NCBI RefSeq assembly: GCF_031583065.1
Contig: NZ_CP134053.1
Span: forward strand, 2,914,001-2,978,000
Reading direction: 5' to 3'
From: Streptomyces sp. CGMCC 4.7035
Lineage (GTDB): Bacteria > Actinomycetota > Actinomycetes > Streptomycetales > Streptomycetaceae
DNA length: 64,000 bases
A model generated the notes under the pieces. The model saw nothing but the letters and a program-made list of their open reading frames with translations, did no database searches and had not been told where the DNA came from. Shown piece by piece: positions 8,914 to 16,230 of the stretch. The position numbers and the translations under genes were made by a program. Positions within the stretch are counted from its first letter, which is position 1. The number at the start of each line of letters is the position of its first letter.

Positions 8914-9161
8914 GGTCTCGGAGTGTCCTTCCCGGCTGACGGGCCGCATCCGGTCGTGCGGTGTACGCCGGATGCGATGCGGCGGCCGGGTACCCACATC
9001 CCTGCCTTCGGACCGGCACCCGATGCTCGTCGGTCGGAGCTCCGGATGTCGCGGGCTTTGACGTAAGGCCCCCACGGAGGGTGGCTGCTGTCGATGAACC
9101 TGCCGCGCTGGCAATCGGGGCGAAGCGGCATGACAGGGGTATAAGACACTAGCCTCGGGCC

Positions 9162-10139
9162 ATGGTGACGCGTACCCGGCTGTATCACGACGGCACTCTG
9201 GTCCTGGAGGGCTTTCCCGCCAGTGACGTCTCTGCGCATCTCGCTGATCCGGCATCGGTCCTGTGGCTGGACCTGCACCGGCCCGGAGCCGCTGAACTCA
9301 CCATGCTCGGTCAGGAGTTCGGCATCCACGAACTGGCTCTGGAGGATGCCGCTCACCATGGACAGCGGCCGAAACTCGACCGCTATCGCACCCACGAGTT
9401 CCTCAGCGCCTACGCCGTGACCGTCAGCCCGGACGGTGGGCAACTGACGTACAGCGAGATCGCCGTATTCCTCACCAGCCAGGCCATGATCACCGTCCGC
9501 AAGGACGACGGCCTCGACATCGAGGACGTCGTCGCCCGCTGGGACGAGAGCCCGGACTTGGCCGGCCACGGCGTCGGATTCCTGCTGCACGGTCTGCTCG
9601 ACCATCTCGTGGACGGACACTTCGCCGCGGTCCAGCAGTTGGACGACAGCGTCGAGGAGCTGGAGGGTCTGCTCTTCGCGGCCGGGCGCCGTGAGATCGA
9701 AGCCGTGCAGCGCCGGGTTTTCGCACTGCGTAAGTCGCTCGTCCAGCTGCGCCGCGTCGTGCTCCCGATGCGTGAGGTGGTCAACACCCTCATGCGCCCC
9801 GGCCTGCACCTGATCAACGACCCTCTCGCCCCGTACTACCAGGACGTCTACGACCACGTGCTGCGTGCCACCGAGTGGACGGAATCACTGCGGGACCTGG
9901 TGGCCTCGGTCATGGAGACGAACCTCTCGGTCCAGGCCAACAGCATGAACCTGATCATGAAGAAGGTGACGAGCTGGGCCGCGATCATCGCCGTACCCAC
10001 CGCGATCACCGGCTACTACGGCCAAAACCTCCCCTATCCCGGTTTCGGCCGCGAGTCGGGATTCATCACCTCCGCCGCCGTCATCGTGCTCCTGTCCGCA
10101 TTGCTGTATCTGACGTTCAAGCGCAAGGACTGGCTCTGA
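9162..10139 (+). CDS. CorA-like divalent cation channel
   Basis: 325 residues with a large cytoplasmic N-terminal domain and helical stalk, then two C-terminal membrane helices (about 265-285 and 297-317) ending in the basic tail FKRKDWL. The signature loop after the first helix reads YYGQNLPYPGF, where classical CorA has GMN; this YGQN variant I recall from actinobacterial CorA-like proteins. Such channels form membrane pentamers moving Mg2+ or related cations. A GGGTAT box at 9137-9142, about 20 bases before the start, could be a sigma-B-type -10. Confidence 0.88.
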   Translation: MVTRTRLYHDGTLVLEGFPASDVSAHLADPASVLWLDLHRPGAAELTMLGQEFGIHELALEDAAHHGQRPKLDRYRTHEFLSAYAVTVSPDGGQLTYSEIAVFLTSQAMITVRKDDGLDIEDVVARWDESPDLAGHGVGFLLHGLLDHLVDGHFAAVQQLDDSVEELEGLLFAAGRREIEAVQRRVFALRKSLVQLRRVVLPMREVVNTLMRPGLHLINDPLAPYYQDVYDHVLRATEWTESLRDLVASVMETNLSVQANSMNLIMKKVTSWAAIIAVPTAITGYYGQNLPYPGFGRESGFITSAAVIVLLSALLYLTFKRKDWL

Positions 10140-10169
10140 CCGGCATCGGCACCGGCGACCAGGTCCCGA

Positions 10170-10185
10170 AGGCAGGAAACTGCCT
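10170..10185 (+). terminator. Short hairpin after the CorA-like gene
   Basis: AGGCAG and CTGCCT pair around a GAAA tetraloop, 30 bases past the stop. A competing outer pairing uses GACCAGG (10157-10163) and CCTGGTC (10183-10189). Confidence 0.45.
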
Positions 10186-10215
10186 GGTCATCCCGGGCTT
10201 TTCGGACCGGTGGGC

Positions 10216-10328
10216 GGAGTAGTGTGAAGACACCGGGAGTTCTTCGCGCACCGGCTCCGCTGCGGGTGCCGTTCCCGGTGATCGACAGCGCCGGGCCGGA
10301 CCCACGAGCCCGGGGACGGGTCCGCGCC
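10216..10328 (+). promoter_or_regulatory. Conserved DUF5994 leader, copy 1
   Basis: Begins with a GGAGTA box (10216-10221) and ends in GACGGGTCCGCGCC at the start codon. Its order of blocks (GGAGTA, an ACCGGCT hairpin region, TTCCCGG, a CCGGGC...GCCCGGG hairpin, GGGTCCGC) matches the leaders of the DUF5994-like genes at 15172 and 15625. GGAGTA may be the promoter -10; the rest would be a structured 5' UTR. Confidence 0.5.
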
Positions 10329-10865
10329 ATGGCCGTGACCATTGACCGTACGACATCGAGCACATGTGCGCCGCCGCAGCCGGCCCGGCTGTCCCTGACG
10401 CCCGCGCCGGGCGGGCTGGACGGTATGTGGTGGCCTCGCTCCCGTGCCTTCACCCGTGAGCTGCCGTCGTTGACGGCCGCATTGGGTGATCTCTGGGGTC
10501 GTATCACGGGTGTCACTGTGCACCCGGCCTACTGGCCCGTCCTGCCGCATTGGGTGTCCTACGCCGGCCGCACCGTGCAGGTGGGCTGGTCCACCGAGGA
10601 GCAGGATCCCCACAGACTCACTCTTTTCTCCGCTGACGGCCGCCGGGACGTGCTGGTGATTCCGCCGGAAACCGGTGCGGATGCCGCCGCGCAGTTGATG
10701 GTCGGCGACGGCGTCGATGCCTCGGCCCGGGAGCAAGCAGCAGACGGGATCGATGCACGAAACAGGGAAGAAGCCTGGGAGGCCGACGGCGGAGCAGGTC
10801 GACCGTCGTCCCGGCCCCGGACCATCGGCTCGGCAGGGCCTTCGCCCGCCGGTCGGCGGAGGTGA
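10329..10865 (+). CDS. DUF5994-like protein, paralogue 1
   Basis: About 178 residues. Core blocks shared with three other proteins in this window are LSLTPAPGGLDGMWWPRSRAF, LPSLTAALGDLWGRITGV, YWPVLPHWVSYAGRTVQVGW and DVLVIPPETGADAAAQLM. The tail after about residue 135 is charged and probably disordered. The family is a recurrent Streptomyces domain of unknown function; the conserved GxWWPRS motif and small size suggest a soluble binding protein. The ATG at 10329 was chosen because the conserved leader ends there. The stop overlaps the ribosome-binding site of the gene at 10872, so the two are probably co-translated. Confidence 0.82.
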   Translation: MAVTIDRTTSSTCAPPQPARLSLTPAPGGLDGMWWPRSRAFTRELPSLTAALGDLWGRITGVTVHPAYWPVLPHWVSYAGRTVQVGWSTEEQDPHRLTLFSADGRRDVLVIPPETGADAAAQLMVGDGVDASAREQAADGIDARNREEAWEADGGAGRPSSRPRTIGSAGPSPAGRRR

Positions 10866-10871
10866 GATCCC

Positions 10872-11399
10872 ATGCTCGTCATCGCCGCGGGCGTGCTGCT
10901 CGTCCTGATCGCCGTCGGAGTCGTTCTGATCCACCAGCTCAATGGTCAGCACGCCGAACGGATCGCTGCCTTCCACTACAGCGATGTTCTGCCGGGGATC
11001 GGGCGTCGGACCCGGAGACACCGTCGGTCGGCGGTGGACGCGACCGTTCCGACGCGCCCCACCGCGACGGTGACCGCGGATGACATCGACTTCGGCCCGA
11101 CCGTGGGCGGTAGAGGAAGGCGCGTCATGGCGATGTTGCGAGACCGAAAGACGTACCGCGAAAGGATCATGCAGGCTCTGTACCAAGCCGCCGAGGGCAA
11201 TCGCCTCCTGGGCGTCGATGGGGCGAAGCTCCGCACGGACCTGGGTATCCCTGAGCAGGACATGGCCGCTGCCTGTATGTACCTGGCGGGTGAAGGCTGG
11301 GTCGTCGTGGACTGGGAGAGGGGCAACACGCCCGCGATGATCACGCTGACGCACCAGGGGATCCGGCAGATGGAGACGGAAGAAGAGGGGCGTGGTTGA
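10872..11399 (+). CDS. Membrane-anchored protein with C-terminal winged-helix domain
   Basis: 175 residues; a strong GGAGGTGAG precedes the ATG by six bases. Residues 2-22 form one membrane helix (VIAAGVLLVLIAVGVVLI). The linker to residue 85 is basic and Thr-rich. Residues 86-175 (LRDRKTYRERIMQALYQAAEGNRLLGVDGAKLRTDLGI, AACMYLAGEGWVVVDW, ITLTHQGIRQMETEE) form a small winged-helix unit I recall as a stand-alone Streptomyces protein. An internal in-frame ATG at 11127 has GAGGAAGG in front of it, so a short cytoplasmic form may also be made. Coupled to the DUF5994-like gene upstream. Confidence 0.75.
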   Translation: MLVIAAGVLLVLIAVGVVLIHQLNGQHAERIAAFHYSDVLPGIGRRTRRHRRSAVDATVPTRPTATVTADDIDFGPTVGGRGRRVMAMLRDRKTYRERIMQALYQAAEGNRLLGVDGAKLRTDLGIPEQDMAAACMYLAGEGWVVVDWERGNTPAMITLTHQGIRQMETEEEGRG

Positions 11400-11522
11400 G
11401 CCGCCGCGGCGGCTTCTCGGACCGGAGTGAACCCTCGCAAGGATTGCTTATGACGGATTAATCCCTTTGGCGTAACGTGGGAAGCGGGTCGGCGCACGCT
11501 CACGTGCAATGACCCGGAAGGG

Positions 11523-11550
11523 CGGCTCCGGCGGGTATACGCCGGAGCCG
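11523..11550 (+). terminator. Hairpin terminator
   Basis: CGGCTCCGGCG (11523-11533) pairs perfectly with CGCCGGAGCCG (11540-11550) around a six-base loop, about 125 bases beyond the stop of the gene at 10872. It separates that operon from DUF5994 paralogue 2. Confidence 0.75.
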
Positions 11551-11682
11551 TTGCCTGTTTCCGCAACCGCGCCTGCGGCGAAGCGCTCGCGGGAGCGTCG
11601 TGCGGAGTACCGTGAGGTAGCAGGGTCGTATCGTGGTCGCACGCCCTGCGGTCGCACTGCTCTCTACGGACGGGCGGACACC

Positions 11683-12171
11683 ATGACCGACTGCGACACC
11701 CCCGACCACCTCCCCAGGCTCCTGCCGGACGCCGTCCACCGGTCGGTGAAACCCGGGACGGCCCTGCTGAGGCTGGAGACCACACACGCACGCGAGGGAA
11801 TCCTGGACGGTGCCTGGTGGCCACGGTCCCGGGACATCGGTGCCGAGCTTCCCTCGCTGATCTCCGCGTTGACCGAGCATCTCGGGCCTGTCACCCGGGT
11901 CGGTCTGGACGGCAGCGCCTGGGACGAACTGCCGACCCGGGTGATGGTCGACGACCGGGTCGTGCACATCGACTCCTTCCCGGTCGGTGACGACACCGTC
12001 CTCATCACCCGAGGCGAAGGGGACCTTTTCTCTCTGTTGCTGGTCCCTCCGGACACGTCGCCCGACGCGGCACGCGCCGCGATGGCCAGGGCCGTACGGG
12101 CCGAAAACGTCACCGAGGCCAGGCAGATCCTCATCGAAACGGGCAGCGACACGCCACCTACGCCGGCCTGA
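11683..12171 (+). CDS. DUF5994-like protein, paralogue 2 (divergent)
   Basis: 162 residues. It keeps LDGAWWPRSRDIGAELPSLI and LLLVPPDTSPDAARAAM, but the middle differs from the other copies: LWGRIT has become HLGPVTRVGLD and the YWPV/IP block is replaced by DELPTRVMVDD. A GGAGTAC box lies at 11604-11610, but the 79-base leader is shorter and lacks the hairpins of the other three. It faces the GNAT-AAA+ gene tail to tail with a 39-base gap. Confidence 0.82.
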   Translation: MTDCDTPDHLPRLLPDAVHRSVKPGTALLRLETTHAREGILDGAWWPRSRDIGAELPSLISALTEHLGPVTRVGLDGSAWDELPTRVMVDDRVVHIDSFPVGDDTVLITRGEGDLFSLLLVPPDTSPDAARAAMARAVRAENVTEARQILIETGSDTPPTPA

Positions 12172-12210
12172 CACGTCCGTCGCAGATCGACTCCCCACCC
12201 GGCCTGGACG

Positions 12211-13479
12211 CTAGATGCGGGCGAACTCCTCCGTCTGCTGGGCGAATTCCCGGGCCATGGCAGCGCTGACCGTGGGCTTGGTGTCGCAGATCGTGTCCAG
12301 GTAGTCGTCGGTGGTGGGGGTGGTCCGGGTTCCGGTGTCGAAGGTGCGCTCGAACTGGGCCTGGGAGACGGTACGCGCCGCGTGGGCGATGTCGGCGGGG
12401 GTGAACCCCTCGCTGGCGGACGCGAGTACCGCGCTGTCGGCCCGCGCGCCCGCTCGGGCCAGGTAGCTCTCCCACAGTGCGGTCCTGGCGGTGTGGTCGG
12501 GAGGGCCGATCGGCAGCACGTAGTCGAAGCGGCCGTGCCGCAGGAACGCGGAGTCGAGCGTGGTCACGTTGTTCGTGGCGCAGACGAGCAGCCGTCCGTC
12601 CTGGCTTCGGAACCGGACGATCGCCTTGAGCAGTTCGTTGACGACGCCGACAGCGGTCGCGTCCGCGCCGCCGCGTTCGCCGGCGACCTCCTCGACCTCG
12701 TCGATGAAGACGAGGACGTGGTCGAGCCGGGCGATCTCGTCGAAGCGCCGGTTCAGCCCGGTCGCCAGGCCGTACTCGGCGGCCAGACGGGCGGGGAACA
12801 GTTCGAGGAAGGGCCATCCCAGGCGGCTGGCGATCGCGTGCGCGAACGTGCTCTTGCCGGTCCCGGGCGGGCCGAACAGCATCACCGCCCGTGGCGGTTC
12901 CACTCCGTGCTGGGCGGCCAGTTCGGGATGGGCCAGCGGCAGGACCAGGCGCCGCTCGATGAGCTGCTTCTCCCGTTGCATGCCCGCGACCTTCTGCCAG
13001 AGCCCCCCTGGCGGCAGCTCCGCTCCGAGCGAGGACAGCGTGCCGGCCGACTGCGGGGTCACCGGTCCGCGTTTCTCGAAGAAGACCAGCCCGGGGCGGG
13101 CGCCGAAGTCGCAATTGCGCAGGGCGGTGGCACCGGTCTCGCCCTCGGGCAGGGCGGCGTGCACCGCGCGGACGCCGGCGGCGAAGACGCGTTGCTCAAG
13201 GGCGGTGATCAGGGCACTGCCCAGCCCGCGCTGCCGCCAGGTGGGCGCCATGCAGATGCGCAGGATCCATGCCCGTTCGCCCTCCACCCTGCTCACCGCG
13301 GCGCCGATCAGCACGTCGTCGGCCGTGGCCACCACGGCCGGGTGGCGGGTCTGGAGGGCCGTCACGGCGTCCGAGAGTGGGAAGAGCGGCGGCTCCTCGG
13401 TCGTGCCGCTCTGCATGTCGACACGGATCACCGCTTCGAGATCGTCCTGGGTGTAGTCCCTGACCCGCCAACCCGTCAT
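12211..13479 (-). CDS. GNAT acetyltransferase domain fused to AAA+ ATPase
   Basis: 422 residues. Residues 1-135 are a GNAT fold: VRDYTQDDLEAVIRV, ILRICMAPTWRQRGLGSALI (acetyl-CoA loop Q/R-x-x-G-x-G/A) and GATALRNCDFGARP. Residues 160-422 are an AAA+ module with GPPGTGKST (203-211), VFIDEVEE (257-264), sensor CATNN (300-304), RHGRFD (314-319) and a small helical lid. The AAA half resembles the Cdc48/FtsH-type single-ring ATPases. Both halves keep their key motifs and the frame is continuous. GGAGCTGATC lies just before the ATG. An ATP-driven remodeller tied to protein or small-molecule acetylation is a plausible but unproven role. Confidence 0.88.
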   Translation of the reverse strand: MTGWRVRDYTQDDLEAVIRVDMQSGTTEEPPLFPLSDAVTALQTRHPAVVATADDVLIGAAVSRVEGERAWILRICMAPTWRQRGLGSALITALEQRVFAAGVRAVHAALPEGETGATALRNCDFGARPGLVFFEKRGPVTPQSAGTLSSLGAELPPGGLWQKVAGMQREKQLIERRLVLPLAHPELAAQHGVEPPRAVMLFGPPGTGKSTFAHAIASRLGWPFLELFPARLAAEYGLATGLNRRFDEIARLDHVLVFIDEVEEVAGERGGADATAVGVVNELLKAIVRFRSQDGRLLVCATNNVTTLDSAFLRHGRFDYVLPIGPPDHTARTALWESYLARAGARADSAVLASASEGFTPADIAHAARTVSQAQFERTFDTGTRTTPTTDDYLDTICDTKPTVSAAMAREFAQQTEEFARI

Positions 13480-13598
13480 GATCAGCTCCGCGTGTTCGGC
13501 CGTACCCCCATCATCAGCCGGTGCCCGGAGGATGCGCGCGACAGGCGACGGTCACGAATCCTCCCTGGTGCCACGGATCGCTCGGGCCGTAGTCGGCT

Positions 13599-14462
13599 TC
13601 ACGCCGCGGTGCCGGGCGCGCTGCCTGCCGGGCTGAGGGACGTGTGGGTGCGGCCGGTGCCGGCCGGTGGCGCTGCCGCGGCGGGTGCGGCGGCAGCAGT
13701 TTCCCGGGCGAGGAAGGAGCCGAGCTCGCCGATCGTGCTCATGAGGGGGGCCGGGAAGACGACGGTGGTGTTCTGGTCGACACCGATCTCCACCAGGCTC
13801 TGGAGATTGCGCAGTTGAAGCGCCAGGGGGTGGGCCATCATGGTGTCCGAGGCGTCGCCGAGCGCGGCTGCGGCCAGGGACTCGCCCTCCGCGTTGATGA
13901 TCTTCGCTCGCTTCTCCCGCTCGGCCTCGGCCTGGCGGGCCATGGCGCGCTTCATGGTGTCGGGCAGCTGGATGTCCTTGAGCTCGACCAGGGTGACCTG
14001 CACACCCCAGTCGACGGTGGTGACGTCCAGGATCTGGCGGATGTCCAGGTTGATGCGGTCCGTCTCCGACAGTGTCTCGTCGAGCGTGTGCCGGCCGACG
14101 ACCTTCCGCAGGGTGGTCTGGGCGATCTGGTTGATCGCCGCGTTGACGTTCTCCACGGCGACGACCGACTTCACGGCGTCGACGACCCGGAAGTAGGCGA
14201 CCGCCGACACGTCCACGCTCACGTTGTCCCGGGTGATGATGCCCTGGGACTGGATCGGCATGGTGACGACCCGCAGCGACACCCGGTGCAGGGTGTCGAC
14301 GAACGGGATGATGAACCGCAGTCCCGGGGAGCGTGTTCCGACGAGTCGGCCGAAGCGGAACAGCACTCCCTTCTCGTACTGCTTGACGACCTTCACGGAC
14401 AGGGCGAGGGCCAGGACGGCCAGAAGACCGATCACGACGATGAGAACGATCAGGGCTTGCAT
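13599..14462 (-). CDS. Slipin/stomatin-like SPFH membrane protein
   Basis: 287 residues: a membrane hairpin at residues 2-24 (LIVLIVVIGLLAVLALAL), then an SPFH domain (VKQYEKGVLFRFGRLVGTRSPGLRFIIPFVD, RVSLRVVTMPIQSQGIITRDNVSVDVSAVAYFRV, LDVTTVDWGVQVTLVELKDIQLPD). A coiled coil (AMARQAEAEREKRAKIINAEGE) and an Ala/Pro-rich tail complete it. GAGGAG precedes the ATG. Slipins oligomerise on membranes and scaffold microdomains, often with a NfeD-type partner, but none is present here. It fits the envelope-stress theme of the block. Confidence 0.92.
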   Translation of the reverse strand: MQALIVLIVVIGLLAVLALALSVKVVKQYEKGVLFRFGRLVGTRSPGLRFIIPFVDTLHRVSLRVVTMPIQSQGIITRDNVSVDVSAVAYFRVVDAVKSVVAVENVNAAINQIAQTTLRKVVGRHTLDETLSETDRINLDIRQILDVTTVDWGVQVTLVELKDIQLPDTMKRAMARQAEAEREKRAKIINAEGESLAAAALGDASDTMMAHPLALQLRNLQSLVEIGVDQNTTVVFPAPLMSTIGELGSFLARETAAAAPAAAAPPAGTGRTHTSLSPAGSAPGTAA

Positions 14463-14587
14463 GTACTGCTCCTCGGGACGAGGACCACGTGGGGCGGGGA
14501 TCCGCCGGTCGAGACCCCTGCATGTGCCTGCGCCGGCTCGCGGAGGCAGGGCCGAAACCCGGGAAGGCACCGGTCGTGGCGGCCGTC

Positions 14588-15172
14588 TCACATGCCGATG
14601 ACCAGGCGACTGGCGCGATCCGTCCGTGCCGGAACGGCCGCTGAGGCGGGGCCGTCCTCCCCGTACTTCCCTGCCTCGTCGGGTTCGAGTGGCCGGTCGG
14701 CGGCGGAGACGGCGTGCCGGGTCTCGTCCGCGGCCATGAGAGCGCTTGCGGTTAGCGGTGGGCCGTCGTAGTCGGACGCGGCCGCCATCAGGCGGGCCGC
14801 CGACTTCGTCTCGGTCTCGGGTGGGATGACCAGCAGGTCCCAGCGGCCGGTGCCGTAGGAGAGCAGCAGCAGCTTGTGCGGGTCGATCTCCGGGGTGAAC
14901 CATCCGGCCTTGACGACATGACCGCCCACGGGGATCTCGTGCGGGATGACCGGCCAGTACGTCGGGTTGACGGCGATGCGGGTGATGCGGCCCCACAGAG
15001 GGTCCAGCACATCGGTCAGCGCGGGCAGCTCGCTCAGCAGGTCCCGGGAGCGGGGCCACCAGGCACCGTCCAGGAGGCCGCGCGACGGGCCGTCGGTCTT
15101 CAGCGCGAGACGCGCGGCCGGGGCTGCGACGGGCTCGTGGTGTGGCAGGGCTTGGTGCAAGGTCGCCGACAT
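14588..15172 (-). CDS. DUF5994-like protein, paralogue 3
   Basis: 194 residues. The core reads GLLDGAWWPRSRDLLSELPAL, DPLWGRITRIAVNPTYWPVIPHEIPVGGHVVKAGWF, DPHKLLLLSYGTGRWDLLVIPPET and AARLMAAASD, closest to paralogue 4. Past residue 150 the tail is acidic and variable. It diverges from paralogue 4, and both share the ~115-base leader. The ATG at 15172 was chosen from the leader alignment. Confidence 0.85.
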   Translation of the reverse strand: MSATLHQALPHHEPVAAPAARLALKTDGPSRGLLDGAWWPRSRDLLSELPALTDVLDPLWGRITRIAVNPTYWPVIPHEIPVGGHVVKAGWFTPEIDPHKLLLLSYGTGRWDLLVIPPETETKSAARLMAAASDYDGPPLTASALMAADETRHAVSAADRPLEPDEAGKYGEDGPASAAVPARTDRASRLVIGM

Positions 15173-15288
15173 GATGCGGACCCGTCTCCGGGCCGCCTTG
15201 GCGGCGACCCGGGTTTCGTCTCTCGCCGGGAACGACCCGGCGTGGAAGCCGGTGTGCGAAATGCCCTCGGTGCTGTCCACGGTACTCC
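15173..15288 (-). promoter_or_regulatory. Conserved DUF5994 leader, copy 3
   Basis: On the minus strand it starts with GGAGTACC (15288 downward) and contains ACACCGGCTTCCACGCCGGG, a perfect ACCGGC/GCCGGGT hairpin. CGTTCCCGGCGA follows, then GGGTCGCCGCC-AA-GGCGGCCCGG and GGGTCCGCATC up to the ATG. Nearly the same as the leader at 15510-15624. Confidence 0.55.
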
Positions 15289-15509
15289 GCACACGCCGGG
15301 GCGGTTGTGGAGACGCCGCCGCATTCGGTGAAGCGGCTGTCGATACCGGCGGCAGTGGGCCGAGGGCGCCGGGGCCCTTCGTATGCCGGCTCCCGGACCG
15401 GTCTCACGCCCGACGGCCCGCATGCCCCGGCCCAGCACTCCCCTGGCTCTGTGACGTGTGTCGTTCCGTTCAGCCCGTCACTCCCCGCCAGTCCGCCGGG
15501 CCTCGGCGA

Positions 15510-15624
15510 GGAGTATCCTGGTGATTACCGAGAGCATCTCGTACACCGGCTTCCACGCCGGGTCGTTCTCGGCGATTCATGGCAACCGGGCCGGCCGTGA
15601 CCGGCCCGGGGTTGGGTCCGCGTC
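15510..15624 (+). promoter_or_regulatory. Conserved DUF5994 leader, copy 4
   Basis: Starts GGAGTATCC, carries the same ACACCGGCTTCCACGCCGGG block and CGTTCTCGGCGA. The second hairpin here is CCGGGCCGG-CCGTGA-CCGGCCCGG (nine perfect pairs), and it ends GGGTCCGCGTC before the ATG. Stem two differs in sequence from copy 3 but keeps pairing, which favours a folded RNA. Confidence 0.55.
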
Positions 15625-16230
15625 ATGACCGCGACCATTCCGTTCACACCCGCAGTCGGAGACCGGGCCCCTTCTTCGTCACCGCTCCGACTCACGCTGG
15701 CGCGGGCCGGCGCCCCTCCGGCCCTGATCGACGGTGCCTGGTGGCCCCGTTCGCGCAACCTGACGGAGGAGCTCCCGGCGCTCGTCGAATGTCTCGACCC
15801 GCTGTGGGGGCGGATCACCCGGATAGCGGTGAGCCGCACGTTGTGGCCGGTCATCCCGGGTGAAGTGCCCGCGCACGGCCACATGGTGCGCGTCGGCTGG
15901 TCCAACGCCGGGCAGGACCCGCACAAGCTGTTGCTGCTGTCCCACACCTTCGGCCGCTGGGACCTGCTGGTGATCCCACCGGAGACAGCCCCTGCCACCG
16001 CAGCCCGGCTCATGGCCACGGCCACCGACCCGTCGCGGAGCCTCACGGCGACCGGCCTGATCCATGAGGCCGAACGTTTCCGGGCCGCGGCAGAGGCAGC
16101 GGCCGACTCGGACTCGCTCCGGGAGGCGGTCTGGGACTCCGAAGGCGGACACGACGCCCCCCACCCCGCCTCACGCACTCCTGACGGACCGGTCACCCGT
16201 CACGTGCCCACCGCGGCAGCAGGAGTGTGA
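15625..16230 (+). CDS. DUF5994-like protein, paralogue 4
   Basis: 201 residues with LIDGAWWPRSRNLTEELPALVE, DPLWGRITRIAVSRTLWPVIPGEV, DPHKLLLLSHTFGRWDLLVIPPET and the helix TAARLMATATD. Its last 60 bases overlap the end of the convergent phosphatase gene, so the two C-terminal tails are read from opposite strands of the same DNA. That tail (PHPASRTPDGPVTRHVPTAAAGV) lies outside the conserved core. Confidence 0.85.
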   Translation: MTATIPFTPAVGDRAPSSSPLRLTLARAGAPPALIDGAWWPRSRNLTEELPALVECLDPLWGRITRIAVSRTLWPVIPGEVPAHGHMVRVGWSNAGQDPHKLLLLSHTFGRWDLLVIPPETAPATAARLMATATDPSRSLTATGLIHEAERFRAAAEAAADSDSLREAVWDSEGGHDAPHPASRTPDGPVTRHVPTAAAGV

